41,620 nucleotides of DNA, taken from NCBI RefSeq assembly GCF_000964545.1, contig NZ_BBVD01000006.1:1-41620 (forward strand), read 5' to 3'. The notes under the pieces were generated by a model. That model was given only the letters and a program-made list of their open reading frames with translations. It was not told the DNA's origin and did no database searches. Below are positions 32,371 to 39,683 of the stretch, piece by piece. The position numbers and the translations under genes are program-made. The DNA is from Comamonas thiooxydans (GTDB taxonomy: Bacteria > Pseudomonadota > Gammaproteobacteria > Burkholderiales > Burkholderiaceae_C). Position 1 is the stretch's first letter. Every line of letters begins with the position of its first letter.

Positions 32371-32606
32371 GTGGCTCCACCTTCCGGCTTCTCTCCATAC
32401 TGCAGCTCCAGCGCCAGCTGCGCGTAATGGATCACCTTGCGCAGATCCTCGGCACCGTTCTTGGCCTTGTGCCGGGTCGCGTACTTGATGATGTTTCCCT
32501 GGAAGAAGTCCAGGCCATTGGCGTGAATGAACTCGATGGGCTGGATCTTGCAGTCCTTGTAATGGCTGCCGCCGGCCTGGGTGTCCAGAGCGCTTTTCAC
32601 CACCAT
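32364..32606 (-). CDS. DUF3310 phage protein
   Basis: 80 aa. GGSHYKDCKIQPIEFIHANG, then FFQGNIIKYATRHKAKNGAE and DLRKVIHYAQLAL are the DUF3310 (SaV-like) signature found in many phages, sometimes annotated as nucleotide kinase without proof. Overlaps both neighbours. Confidence 0.9.
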   Translation of the reverse strand: MVVKSALDTQAGGSHYKDCKIQPIEFIHANGLDFFQGNIIKYATRHKAKNGAEDLRKVIHYAQLALELQYGEKPEGGATC

Positions 32607-32854
32607 GCGCGCCCCCAGTCCTCTACAGGCACCAGAAAACCGTAGTCGTTAAACACGTAGACAGTGCGAGCGCCCACCTGCACCCGGTTGCAGCAGCGGT
32701 TTTCCATCCAGCGCTCAATGAGGTAGCGCCCATCCGGCAGGCGCTCATATTCCGGCCACACCAGCCGCGTAATGCGCGAGGTACTGGGGGGCTTGCGCTG
32801 GCCGGCCAGCGGCACGACCTTGCCAAAGAAGGCGGGGTTCAAAGGCTGGATCAT
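32597..32854 (-). CDS. Hypothetical phage protein, 85 aa
   Basis: MIQPLNPAFFGKVVPLAGQR, SRITRLVWPEYERLPDGRYL, and VYVFNDYGFLVPVEDWGRAW. Beta-rich, two adjacent Cys (NRCCN). ATG overlaps the upstream stop. No family recognised. Confidence 0.65.
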   Translation of the reverse strand: MIQPLNPAFFGKVVPLAGQRKPPSTSRITRLVWPEYERLPDGRYLIERWMENRCCNRVQVGARTVYVFNDYGFLVPVEDWGRAWW

Positions 32855-33243
32855 TTGACAAGCCTCACTTCCAGGCCCAGCAGAGCCTTCATCAGGTGAC
32901 GCTTGAGCTTGAATTCAGGGGTCTCCACGCCCTTCACATCCTCGATCACCTCTGAGCCCTTCTCCAGGTACACGAAGTCAGCGATGTAGCGAATGGCGGG
33001 CCGAGCGCGCGCAGCGCCAGCAAACTTCACCGATGGGACCATCTCGAACACCACCTGCCGGCGAAGATCGCTGATGTAACCACCTCGCTGCAGCATCTGG
33101 AGGTGGGACCAACGGTGCAGCTCAGCCAAGCTATCGAACTCGGTACCGTCCGCCGCAACGATCTTCTTATTACCGTACTTGGATCCCGGCGCCTTGGGAA
33201 CCAGCTTCAACGCATAGCCTGTCAATTTCATTGCCTTGCTCAT
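32851..33243 (-). CDS. DUF1064 nuclease, Holliday-junction resolvase-like
   Basis: 130 aa. SKYGNKKIVAADGTEFDSLA, E in LAELHRW, IRYIADFVYL and VIEDVKGVET give the E/D-ExK order of a PD-(D/E)XK enzyme. DUF1064 proteins occur in lambdoid phages beside replication genes, where they probably resolve branched DNA. Overlaps neighbours by ATGA. Confidence 0.88.
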   Translation of the reverse strand: MSKAMKLTGYALKLVPKAPGSKYGNKKIVAADGTEFDSLAELHRWSHLQMLQRGGYISDLRRQVVFEMVPSVKFAGAARARPAIRYIADFVYLEKGSEVIEDVKGVETPEFKLKRHLMKALLGLEVRLVK

Positions 33244-33806
33244 GCAGCCGCACCCCGCTGGTTCATGCCCAGTGTCTCCATGGCGGCCATGCGCGTGTGG
33301 CGCGTCACAGTCTGGTCGCCATAAGCAATGCGGGCAATGATCTTGCGCGCCCAGTCCTTGTCGTCGCCCTTGAGCTCGAACGGTACGTCCAGCAGGCGCT
33401 CCACCTTGGGCGCAGGCAGCGCCAGCAGGCCGCTCTCTTCAAAGTAGGTCTTGCGGGGTGTCAGGGCCTCACAGACCTTTTCAAACTGGGGGAGGCTCGG
33501 CGGAAACTCCGGGCATTCGCGCTTGATGTTCTGGAAAGCTGCCTCGATCACGTCATCCGTGAACTTCGCCAAGTCCGCATCCCAAACCAGCTGCGCAGCT
33601 CGTACCCCTTTGTCCTCACGGCGTTCGTTCAGTTCGCCGGAGCTGAACTTGGCCAGGAATGCTGTGCCGTAGGCGCCCTGCAGCACCACAAACAACTTGC
33701 GAATGCGCTGCGATGCTTCGGGGCGCGGCGCCAGATGGCCTTGCTGCTGTCCGGCGCTGCGCACAGCACGCGATGCCAGGCTTGAGATTTCGTAGCTGCT
33801 TCTCAT
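33240..33806 (-). CDS. Replication protein P-like helicase loader
   Basis: 188 aa. KLFVVLQGAYGTAFLAKFSS, AAQLVWDADLAKFTDDVIEA and CPEFPPSLPQFEKVCEAL follow the lambda P-type pattern. Directly after the O-like gene with ATGA overlap, as O-P in lambda. Would bring host DnaB to the origin. Confidence 0.78.
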   Translation of the reverse strand: MRSSYEISSLASRAVRSAGQQQGHLAPRPEASQRIRKLFVVLQGAYGTAFLAKFSSGELNERREDKGVRAAQLVWDADLAKFTDDVIEAAFQNIKRECPEFPPSLPQFEKVCEALTPRKTYFEESGLLALPAPKVERLLDVPFELKGDDKDWARKIIARIAYGDQTVTRHTRMAAMETLGMNQRGAAA

Positions 33807-34654
33807 AGCTCAATCCCTTCAAAGATGGCCTTGCCGGCGCCGGCGTACTTGCCTGCTGCTGCGGACGCAGGAGCCATGGATGGACGGCGTGCTGCGGGCA
33901 TTTCGGTGGCGCGGCGGATCCAGTTGCGCCAGGTCGCGCCCCAGTCAGCCTTGCGCCCGTCCTTTCCAGCCTTGCCGTGCCAGTGGTCGGCAAACATCGC
34001 GGCCTGGCGGCGCACCTCTTCCTCGGTCAAGCCGGCATGTTCGGCAATGGCCCAGTCACCCCAGCTCTTGGGCAGCTTCCAGTCTTCGGGCAGGCGTGTT
34101 CCTGTCGCTGTCCTGCCCCTTCCCTTCGCCTCTTCTGGCTGAGCCGGAGGCGAAGTGTCACGGTCAGCAGCACCTACAGCCTTTGAATAGTTAACTGTCT
34201 CTTCTTTATCTGTATCTATATCTGTATCTGTACGCGTGACATCCGTACCCGTCACGCGTGACTCACTCGTGACCTCTTTGTGACCACCCTCTTCTCCCTC
34301 TGGAGCAGCGTCTTTTTTGCGCTGGCGCTGGCGGCGTTTGCGCTCCGCTGCAGTGGTGTCGGTGTCGCTGCGCATCTGCAAAGTGGCCCACTTGGAGGGC
34401 TGTAGGGAGGCCTGCTCAATCAGCCCAACTTCAGCCAGGCGGCGTGCCACCTCTTCCAGGCTGCGCACATCCAGACCCAGCTTCACTGCCACCTTGCGCA
34501 TCAGCAGCGCAGGTGCATCGCCTTTGTCCAGCAGGCCCTCACCCTTCAAGCACAGCAGGGCCACGAAGTGCCAACGGTCCTCAAAGGCCAGAAGCTTCAA
34601 CTTGTCGTCATCGACCATCCGCGTGTAGGTGCGGAACCATGGGAGCTTGCTCAT
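33803..34654 (-). CDS. Replication initiator O-like protein
   Basis: 283 aa. MSKLPWFRTYTRMVDDDKLK and WHFVALLCLKGEGLLDKGDA form an N-terminal winged-helix (DUF1376-like). The middle is charged and repetitive (ERKRRQRQRKKDAAPEGEEG, DTDIDTDKEE). The C-terminus has LPEDWKLPKSWGDWAIAEHA and GRKADWGATWRNWIRRA, as in phage replication proteins. ATG overlaps the upstream stop. The repetitive middle overlaps a candidate origin. Confidence 0.82.
   Translation of the reverse strand: MSKLPWFRTYTRMVDDDKLKLLAFEDRWHFVALLCLKGEGLLDKGDAPALLMRKVAVKLGLDVRSLEEVARRLAEVGLIEQASLQPSKWATLQMRSDTDTTAAERKRRQRQRKKDAAPEGEEGGHKEVTSESRVTGTDVTRTDTDIDTDKEETVNYSKAVGAADRDTSPPAQPEEAKGRGRTATGTRLPEDWKLPKSWGDWAIAEHAGLTEEEVRRQAAMFADHWHGKAGKDGRKADWGATWRNWIRRATEMPAARRPSMAPASAAAGKYAGAGKAIFEGIEL
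34156..34284. other. Candidate phage replication origin inside the O-like gene
   Basis: Repeated GTGAC/GTCAC elements (TGTCACGG, ACGCGTGAC, GTCACGCGTGAC, CTCGTGAC, TTGTGACC) lie beside an AT-rich run with iterated TATCTGTATCTATATCTG. Lambda's origin likewise consists of iterons plus an AT-rich patch inside O. Confidence 0.45.
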
Positions 34655-35115
34655 TGGGCGGCTCCTCGGATGGACTGCAACAACTCGGCCGTGCACTTCA
34701 TCAGCGCCAGCAGCAGCGGCTCCAAGGCGCGACGGTCGTCCGCGCAAAAGTGGCCATCCTGAGCTCGGGGCGAGCCTTCTGCCAGGGACTTGCTGGCAGT
34801 GCTGACCAACTCCATAAAAAGGCGAATGGAGTCAGATGGGCTACGGTCCTCCATCTGAAAGTCCATAGGCACCTGCCCGACCAGATGAGCCAAGGCAAAG
34901 ACCGCGCGGCGTGCCTGCGCCAGCACGATGATTTCGACCACAACGCCAAAAGAAGGTGGCGCGGCCTCGTGATCGGGGTTGATGCCGTTGGCAAGGGTGT
35001 TGCCATTCAGTCCGGCAATTTCAGCAAGAGCGCGAATGCCGCCGGGATATTCCTTTGCGTCTGCCTGAAGAGCCAGGAACAGCGCGCGATGTGTTTGTTT
35101 GATAGTTCTACGCAT
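34651..35115 (-). CDS. CII/CP76-like phage regulatory protein
   Basis: 154 aa. RALFLALQADAKEYPGGIRA, LAEIAGLNGNTLANGINPDH is the helix-turn-helix of the Phage_CP76 family, and ALEPLLLALMKCTAELLQSI is helical at the end. Placed after cro and before the O-like gene, the position of lambda cII. Probably controls lysogeny-related promoters. SD GAGG. Confidence 0.8.
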   Translation of the reverse strand: MRRTIKQTHRALFLALQADAKEYPGGIRALAEIAGLNGNTLANGINPDHEAAPPSFGVVVEIIVLAQARRAVFALAHLVGQVPMDFQMEDRSPSDSIRLFMELVSTASKSLAEGSPRAQDGHFCADDRRALEPLLLALMKCTAELLQSIRGAAQ

Positions 35116-35277
35116 AGCGAATGCCTCGTGAGATTCGCCTACCGCTGATGCGGCAGAGATTGGACACTGGCTGCATGCAAACGAAAACAGGCCAGAAGAG
35201 AGGAAAAGGTGCCCGCCACACCCTGGGCTATGCTGGTGGCTTCCAAACCGTTACCAACAGCCACAAGGAGGGCCGGC

Positions 35278-35475
35278 ATGAAAACAGAACATTGGCAGGC
35301 AGCTGCAACACTCGCAGCCGTAGCGCTACAGAAGCGAGTGAATGCAAACGAAGACATCACAGAGGAACTCATGACTTCGGCACTTCAAGCGGCTCATCGC
35401 GCCATACTTCAGGTCGAACGGGATTACCTGAACCGGACCCCTCCGACTCCAACATCGCAACGCCCCCTGAGATAA
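35278..35475 (+). CDS. Small helical protein, 65 aa
   Basis: AAGGAGG before ATG is among the best SDs in the window. MKTEHWQAAATLAAVALQKR, VNANEDITEELMTSALQAAH, then VERDYLNRTPP. Rightward, against the early operon. Its last third overlaps the opposite-strand ORF at 35369-35590. May be a modulator of the immunity region; function unknown. Confidence 0.55.
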   Translation: MKTEHWQAAATLAAVALQKRVNANEDITEELMTSALQAAHRAILQVERDYLNRTPPTPTSQRPLR

Positions 35476-35590
35476 CACGCTCAGCCAAGGCTCTATTTCG
35501 CAAAAGGGAGTGCATTCGCTGCCCTGCTCTTTCACGGCGATACATCACACCTGGTGGAGGCGCATCACCCCAGCGGTATGCCTCAGCCAT
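35369..35590 (-). CDS. Possible gene after cro, 73 aa
   Basis: ATG overlaps the end of cro by eight bases (AATGGCTGA). MAEAYRWGDAPPPGVMYRRE, MHSLLRNRALAERVISGGVA, ending DEPLEVPKS. Position in the cro operon supports it; antisense overlap with 35278-35475 argues for caution. Confidence 0.45.
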   Translation of the reverse strand: MAEAYRWGDAPPPGVMYRRERAGQRMHSLLRNRALAERVISGGVAMLESEGSGSGNPVRPEVWRDEPLEVPKS

Positions 35591-35804
35591 TGCTCAACTC
35601 CTTAGTTGAAGTGGATGGCTGCGCCAGCTCCTGGATGGAAGACTTTTCTTGCTGCATGCGCCACAAGGCAGCCTGAACACGATCAACGATGCGTGCCGGA
35701 AGAACATCAGGCCACTGATTGACCGCTTGGTAGCTCACGCCGATCGCTTTAGCAGCAGCCGGAATAGAGCCGCCCAGTTGTTGAATTGCTTCAGCTTTAT
35801 TCAT
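35583..35804 (-). CDS. Cro-like repressor
   Basis: 73 aa. MNKAEAIQQLGGSIPAAAKA and IGVSYQAVNQWPDVLPARIV form a Cro/YdaS-type helix-turn-helix. Divergent from the cI-like gene across an operator region; an operator palindrome ends only nine bases before its ATG. Should commit the phage to lytic growth. Confidence 0.88.
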   Translation of the reverse strand: MNKAEAIQQLGGSIPAAAKAIGVSYQAVNQWPDVLPARIVDRVQAALWRMQQEKSSIQELAQPSTSTKELSNG

Positions 35805-35812
35805 CCCTGGAT

Positions 35813-35881
35813 TGAATCATGATTCACCCCATTACGCAATCACAATTCACTTTCGTTCAAGCATATTTCAACCATGATTGA
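35813..35881. promoter_or_regulatory. OR-like region: three operators between cro and repressor
   Basis: TGAATCATGATTCA (35813-35826) is a perfect palindrome; GCAATCACAATTCA (35836-35849) matches 10 of 14 and TCAACCATGATTGA (35868-35881) 11 of 14, the last overlapping the repressor ATG. On the minus strand TTGAAC and CGTAAT could form the cro promoter. The repressor has no SD, so its maintenance transcript may be nearly leaderless. Confidence 0.75.
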
Positions 35882-36539
35882 ATACAGCGAGCGACTAAAG
35901 GCCGCCATGGATGAGAGGTCGGTGTCGGTGTCACAGCTTGCCGCCGGCATGGGGGTCAGCTATCAAGCAGTGAAACGAGCGCTGGATGGCTTGTCAAAGG
36001 CCTTCTCCGCCGCAAACAACACCAAGGCCGCAGCATTTCTGCGCGTGAGCCCAGACTGGCTAGCAACCGGATCCGGCTCTATGGCCGCAAACTTCGATGA
36101 GAACGTCAAACCAACGCCGCCAGGAATGCGCGCCTACCCTGTTATCTCAAAGATACAAGCAGGGCTCGTGAAAGAGATCGTGTGCCCATATGAGCCTGGC
36201 GACGGCTTTGCAGTTGAGTTTGGTGAAGACGATGCCTCTGACTGGGCCTTCTTTTTTGAGATCGAGGGCGACTCAATGCTCCCGGAGTTCCGCCCAGGCG
36301 ACAGAGTTTTGATTGATCCCGAAGTACCCCCTCGTCCCGGCGACTTCGTTGCCGCACGCAACACGCGACAAGAGGCCACCTTCAAAAAGTACCGAGTGCG
36401 AGGCATTGATGAGGCTGGCCAAGAGATTTTTGAGCTAGTGCCACTGAATGACGACTACCCCGTGATGCGAAGCGACGAGCACCATCTTGTTGTGATCGGG
36501 ACCATGTTGGAACATCGGCGCAAATTCCGCAGACGGTGA
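35874..36539 (+). CDS. CI-like repressor with S24 autocleavage domain
   Basis: 221 aa. N-terminal HTH: SVSQLAAGMGVSYQAVKRAL. C-terminal S24: cleavage site AG in KIQAGLVKE, catalytic Ser in EIEGDSMLPEF, Lys in TFKKYRVRG. RecA-stimulated self-cleavage should induce the prophage. Followed by hairpins and a second operator set; controls both. Confidence 0.93.
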   Translation: MIEYSERLKAAMDERSVSVSQLAAGMGVSYQAVKRALDGLSKAFSAANNTKAAAFLRVSPDWLATGSGSMAANFDENVKPTPPGMRAYPVISKIQAGLVKEIVCPYEPGDGFAVEFGEDDASDWAFFFEIEGDSMLPEFRPGDRVLIDPEVPPRPGDFVAARNTRQEATFKKYRVRGIDEAGQEIFELVPLNDDYPVMRSDEHHLVVIGTMLEHRRKFRRR

Positions 36540-36605
36540 TGATGCGGCAGCTTCGGCTGCCGTTACACAGCACCGTTCCGGCGCCACCTCTGCACCCTTA
36601 AAACG

Positions 36606-36632
36606 ACGCCCGCACCAGCGGGTTCTTTTTCG
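36606..36632 (+). terminator. Terminator after the repressor gene
   Basis: CCCGC-ACCA-GCGGG then TTCTTTTT. An additional CGGCAGC-TTCG-GCTGCCG hairpin with a UUCG loop stands at 36543-36560. Confidence 0.75.
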
Positions 36633-36660
36633 TCTGTGGGTGCACATTCAAATCCACAAC

Positions 36661-36721
36661 TGAATCTCTATTCAAAAAATAATTGAATCAAGATTGACAC
36701 AATCAAGTGAATCATGATTCA
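36661..36721 (+). promoter_or_regulatory. OL-like region: three operators and rightward promoter
   Basis: TGAATCTCTATTCA (36661), TGAATCAAGATTGA (36684) and TGAATCATGATTCA (36708) at centre spacing 23-24 bp. The last is identical to the first operator near cro. TTGACA at 36694 with TTCAAT 18 bases on could form a rightward promoter embedded in the operators, driving the genes to the right. Confidence 0.75.
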
Positions 36722-37085
36722 ATTCACTCGTCGCAGCAGAGAACGGCAGCGATGGGTGTGAAGTGATCGAGCCAGCACCGAAGTTCCTGCAGCCGCACGG
36801 CTGGGTAAACACAGGGCACCGCGGACGGTAGCGGGATACAAAAGGTCGTCGGTCGCTCTAGTCAGTACTGCTCTGCCCCCGGATGGGATCGGCAACAGGA
36901 ACATCGAAAGGCCACGCGAAATCCATCCGCTGGGTTCTATACGGCGGTGAGGCATACAGGGAGGCCAAGAGCAAAAACGCCCAGCGCGCTAGCGCCGCCG
37001 TCCGGAGCGCATCCGGAGTTCAAACCAAAGCCTTGCTTGCAGGGCTTCCGTTTGAGTTGACCTATAGGCCCAATTCGCTCAAGAA
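36722..37085 (+). other. Leader stretch with no well-supported gene
   Basis: Downstream of the putative leftmost early promoter. A 70-codon frame from ATG 36883 (MGSATGTSKGHAKS..) runs into the LexA box and lacks an SD; I give it about 0.2. The stretch could be an early leader with an antitermination or attenuator role, but no classical boxB was found. Confidence 0.35.
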
Positions 37086-37105
37086 TACTGTATAAATAAA
37101 CAGTT
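37086..37105 (+). promoter_or_regulatory. Second LexA (SOS) box
   Basis: TACTGTATAAATAAACAGTT, identical to the box at 8017 except for the last base. It lies 16 bases before the ATG at 37121. Confidence 0.88.
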
Positions 37106-37120
37106 AAATCAAGGAATGCC

Positions 37121-37678
37121 ATGAACTGTCGTCTTGGTGATCTGGCCATCGTGGTCAACGATCTTGACTACCCCAACAACAACGGCTGCCTGCTCGAAAT
37201 CACTGCTCGAGCTCAGCCTGGCGTCTATTCAATTCCCGCCGACTGGGTCGGGCGCCCTCTTTCGACGTTTGATTTCGGTGGCCGCCGAAACAGCCCAGGT
37301 GATGGGCGCTCTGTCGTCTACAGGGATTGCGAACTGCGCCCGCTGCGAAACAGTGACGGTGCCGACGAAACGCTTGCATGGGCCGAGCTGCCTAAGAAGT
37401 TGGACAACCTGATTCCTGCCAAAAAGCATGACGAGGTGGTGACAGCCACCCTGCAGACCTCTTTCCTGGGCGCCACTGTGCAGTGCGCCGAGCAATTCGT
37501 CAGCGGAGCATGGAGCCTGACTGTGCGCAGTGGAGACATGGGGTTTGACGTTCGAGTGGATGCCCATATCGCGCCGCCTGGCGGCTTTCACCCTGGCGAC
37601 CGCATCCGCCTGGAATACAAAAAAGGCGACAACCCATTTTTCGGGCCCTTCATCAAGGCGCACTTGCTGAATGAATAG
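37121..37678 (+). CDS. SOS-box gene of unknown function, 185 aa
   Basis: AAGGAATG before ATG. N-terminal MNCRLGDLAIVVNDLDYPNN and GCLLEITARAQPGVYSIPAD form an SH3-like small barrel seen in short phage proteins. The C-terminal half (ATLQTSFLGATVQCAEQFVS, PPGGFHPGDRIRLEYKKGDN) looks like a separate beta domain. No catalytic motif. LexA box upstream predicts induction after DNA damage. Confidence 0.78.
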   Translation: MNCRLGDLAIVVNDLDYPNNNGCLLEITARAQPGVYSIPADWVGRPLSTFDFGGRRNSPGDGRSVVYRDCELRPLRNSDGADETLAWAELPKKLDNLIPAKKHDEVVTATLQTSFLGATVQCAEQFVSGAWSLTVRSGDMGFDVRVDAHIAPPGGFHPGDRIRLEYKKGDNPFFGPFIKAHLLNE

Positions 37679-37767
37679 GTGCCCACGGCAGCAACGGAGA
37701 TTCAAAAATGTGAGCGTTTAGCCAGCATGCGGCCTGCATGTGCCCTCCCCCGCAGGGCTACAGCGGG

Positions 37768-37880
37768 GCCATCAAGAAAGAGCGCGGCACTGAAAAACTG
37801 CAACCGGGCGTGGAGTTTGGCAATCCGAGATGCCGCCACCGACAGACCGCAAGCCGGGTGATCCGCTCTTTTTCTTGATG
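37768..37880 (+). repeat. Long inverted repeat 1
   Basis: Arm GCCATCAAGAAAGAGCG (37768-37784) pairs with CGCTCTTTTTCTTGATGG (37864-37881), leaving a two-base bulge and an 80-base loop that contains shorter hairpins. Non-coding; candidate structured RNA or remnant of a mobile palindromic element. Confidence 0.6.
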
Positions 37881-38003
37881 GTGCCGGGGGTCGGCTCCCC
37901 GTTTCTTACAAACCAGGCCTGCAAGGCCCGGCTGGAATACTGCAAGAGGGTAATTGCACCGGTCTTAGGTGCCCATCATGAACACCCCGGGAAAGTAGCG
38001 GGG

Positions 38004-38116
38004 GCTATCTGGCGTGACTGCTCGAGCAGGTACGGCAACTCAGGAATGGGCCTGGGCTGGCGGCAGTCACGAACTCGGCGCTTTGCGTCGTGGCGACAGT
38101 GGTCACGCCAGATGGC
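38004..38116 (+). repeat. Long inverted repeat 2
   Basis: GCTATCTGGCGTGAC (38004-38018) and GTCACGCCAGATGGC (38102-38116) pair over 15 positions with one G-U. The 83-base loop starts with the palindrome TGCTCGAGCA. Same scale as repeat 1. The whole 37680-38280 interval has no supported ORF. Confidence 0.65.
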
Positions 38117-38284
38117 GCAGCAACCTTTTATTAACCCAAGTGCGCATTTCTTCTGCCTGACCCTCATCGGACAGAAGGAAGCTGCGCCATCTAACTTTTC
38201 AGCCGGGTCTGGGGCTTCTCCTCCGCCGTCCCTCTCTGAACCATTCCCCAGGCAGACCCGAAAGGTCACCGGCTCTTTATTCAA

Positions 38285-38316
38285 GCCCGCAGCAAGAGCT
38301 CGCGGGCTTTTTCTTT
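38285..38316 (+). terminator. Terminator before small membrane gene
   Basis: GCCCGC, loop AGCAAGAGCTC, GCGGGC then TTTTTCTTT; SD AAAGGAG follows nine bases later. Confidence 0.75.
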
Positions 38317-38332
38317 GCCCAAAGGAGACTCC

Positions 38333-38470
38333 ATGCATCCCGCTCCCGCCACCGCCCCAACCACAAAGCTGCTGCTCGCGGCGCAATGGGCTCTCACCGG
38401 CTTCGGCCTCTTCTGCCTGGTCGGCGCGGCCGTGGTGATCGCACTCACGCCAGAAGCCTGGCCCCTATGA
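38333..38470 (+). CDS. Small membrane protein, 45 aa
   Basis: AAAGGAG seven bases before ATG. MHPAPATAPTTKLLLAAQWA then hydrophobic LTGFGLFCLVGAAVVIALTP and a short end EAWPL. Single-pass inner membrane protein. First of a group of tiny envelope proteins, directly after a terminator cassette. No family known to me. Confidence 0.6.
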   Translation: MHPAPATAPTTKLLLAAQWALTGFGLFCLVGAAVVIALTPEAWPL

Positions 38471-38517
38471 GCGTTCCGCTTGGATAGCTGGACACGATTT
38501 TTGAACAGGAGATCCTC

Positions 38518-38715
38518 ATGCTGAAGACGATTGTTGACTCCGTACTGGTCATCGTCGGCGCCCTGCTTCTCGCAGCCTGGCTGTCCGCGCCCGATGCCCA
38601 AGCCGATGAACCCCTAAGCACCCCCCAGAGCCTGCGCGATGAATTCGCCTGCCCGGGCATGCACGCAGAATGGCTGGACGATAAGACGGTGCAATGCTTG
38701 AAGGAACGCCCGTAA
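38518..38715 (+). CDS. Small exported CPGM-family protein, 65 aa
   Basis: AGGAGATC before ATG. Signal/anchor VDSVLVIVGALLLAAWLSAP then ADEPLS, so cleavage after an AxA-like site is possible. The mature part has LRDEFACPGMHAEWLDDKTV and QCLKERP. The Cys pair could form a disulfide in the periplasm. Paralogues at 63-188 (fragment) and 38894-39208. Function unknown. Confidence 0.75.
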   Translation: MLKTIVDSVLVIVGALLLAAWLSAPDAQADEPLSTPQSLRDEFACPGMHAEWLDDKTVQCLKERP

Positions 38716-38893
38716 TTTGACATCCACAAGACCTCACCGAAGAAGGTGCTTACTTCTTCATCGCCCCAAAACATAGACAATAAGCATTGAAGCATTCAGC
38801 GCAATAGCTTGGTTCAACCTAATTTCTCAGCCCCTTGTCTGAGAACCCGCATTCAAGCAGTCCACTAGCGAGCTGTAGACCTAAAGGTGTGCG

Positions 38894-39208
38894 ATGAATG
38901 CGATTGAGTTCACTCCAATTAAAAAGAGACAAAGGCTTATGACCAAGCCACCAATCCAGCTTGTGCACTTACCGTCGGGGCGAAGTAGGAAGCGCAGCCT
39001 TTCCCTCGTTCGAGGCTTCATACTGAGCGGCCTCGCGATCCTTGCGACCTGCTTAGTTTTAGCAGGCTGCAAAGCTGAATCAGGAACGGGACTCGACAAA
39101 ACTGCTGCGTCCTTCAAAAAGGCCGCCGTTAGTGCCTGGCAGTGCCCTGGAATGAAAGCTATTTGGGTCAGTGAGAATATCGTGAGGTGCGTCAGAGAAG
39201 AGCCATGA
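38894..39208 (+). CDS. CPGM-family lipoprotein, 104 aa
   Basis: AAAGGTG before ATG. A basic N-terminal tail (SGRSRKRSLSLVRG) leads to a hydrophobic stretch and lipobox LVLAGC. The end AAVSAWQCPGMKAIWVSENI then VRCVREEP matches the CPGM..W....V.C..E.P pattern of its neighbour. Long cytoplasmic N-tail is unusual; a later start is possible. Confidence 0.65.
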   Translation: MNAIEFTPIKKRQRLMTKPPIQLVHLPSGRSRKRSLSLVRGFILSGLAILATCLVLAGCKAESGTGLDKTAASFKKAAVSAWQCPGMKAIWVSENIVRCVREEP

Positions 39209-39328
39209 GCAAGTGAGTCGCGCGCCCTGACGAAGCGCTGCATAGAAGGATTCGATCAGCAAGAATCCACCGGCACGACGATGCATGTCTCATCCGTTCT
39301 GCTTGATTCGGGCAGGAATCAATCCACG

Positions 39329-39544
39329 CTATATGTTGCTACGAACAAAGAACGGACCATCTCCGCCAGTCCATGGCTGCCGATCAGGGCCATACATCCA
39401 TCGACCAATGTCCCCTCCCATGTTCATGGATCCCATTGCACAACTGGATCGCTGATCAGCCATCGAAACAAATTCAGGCCTCGACAACGCTGCACAGCCA
39501 GTAAGCGTAGTGGTAACTATCGCAATCACAAGAAGCACTTTCAT
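39329..39544 (-). CDS. Small lipoprotein, 71 aa, opposite strand
   Basis: TGGGAG before ATG. MKVLLVIAIVTTTLTGC gives a lipobox; the mature part SRPEFVSMADQRSSCAMGSM has a Met/Gly/Cys-rich patch (NMGGDIGRWMYGPD). Against the local transcription direction, so probably its own moron unit. Confidence 0.65.
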   Translation of the reverse strand: MKVLLVIAIVTTTLTGCAALSRPEFVSMADQRSSCAMGSMNMGGDIGRWMYGPDRQPWTGGDGPFFVRSNI

Positions 39545-39644
39545 GGCAACTCCCAAAGAAAGTGGAACATCTAGGCTAATCACTCAGCCAACGCCTGGGT
39601 AGGTTCTTGTTGGATCACCTCTTAACTACCAAGTTCATATAACA

Positions 39645-39671
39645 GCCCGCACTCTTGCGGGCTTTTTTCTT
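39645..39671 (+). terminator. Terminator immediately before rdgC
   Basis: GCCCGC-ACTCTT-GCGGGC then TTTTTTCTTT; rdgC SD TGGAG starts only three bases later. Confidence 0.85.
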
Positions 39672-39683
39672 TATGGAGCCCAG

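Noticed and set aside
34200..34235. Possible CRISPR or microsatellite from repeated TATCTG units
   Set aside because: Units are short, lack spacers, and encode the DTDIDTD linker of the initiator; explained by coding and origin-like repeats.
36883..37095. 70-codon frame after the right-hand operators
   Set aside because: No SD, ends inside the LexA box, no recognisable features; kept only as a remark in the leader entry.
37830..38438. 202-codon plus-strand frame across the inverted repeats
   Set aside because: Ser/Pro/Arg-rich with no domain pattern, no SD, crosses a terminator and the small membrane gene in another frame; better seen as non-coding.
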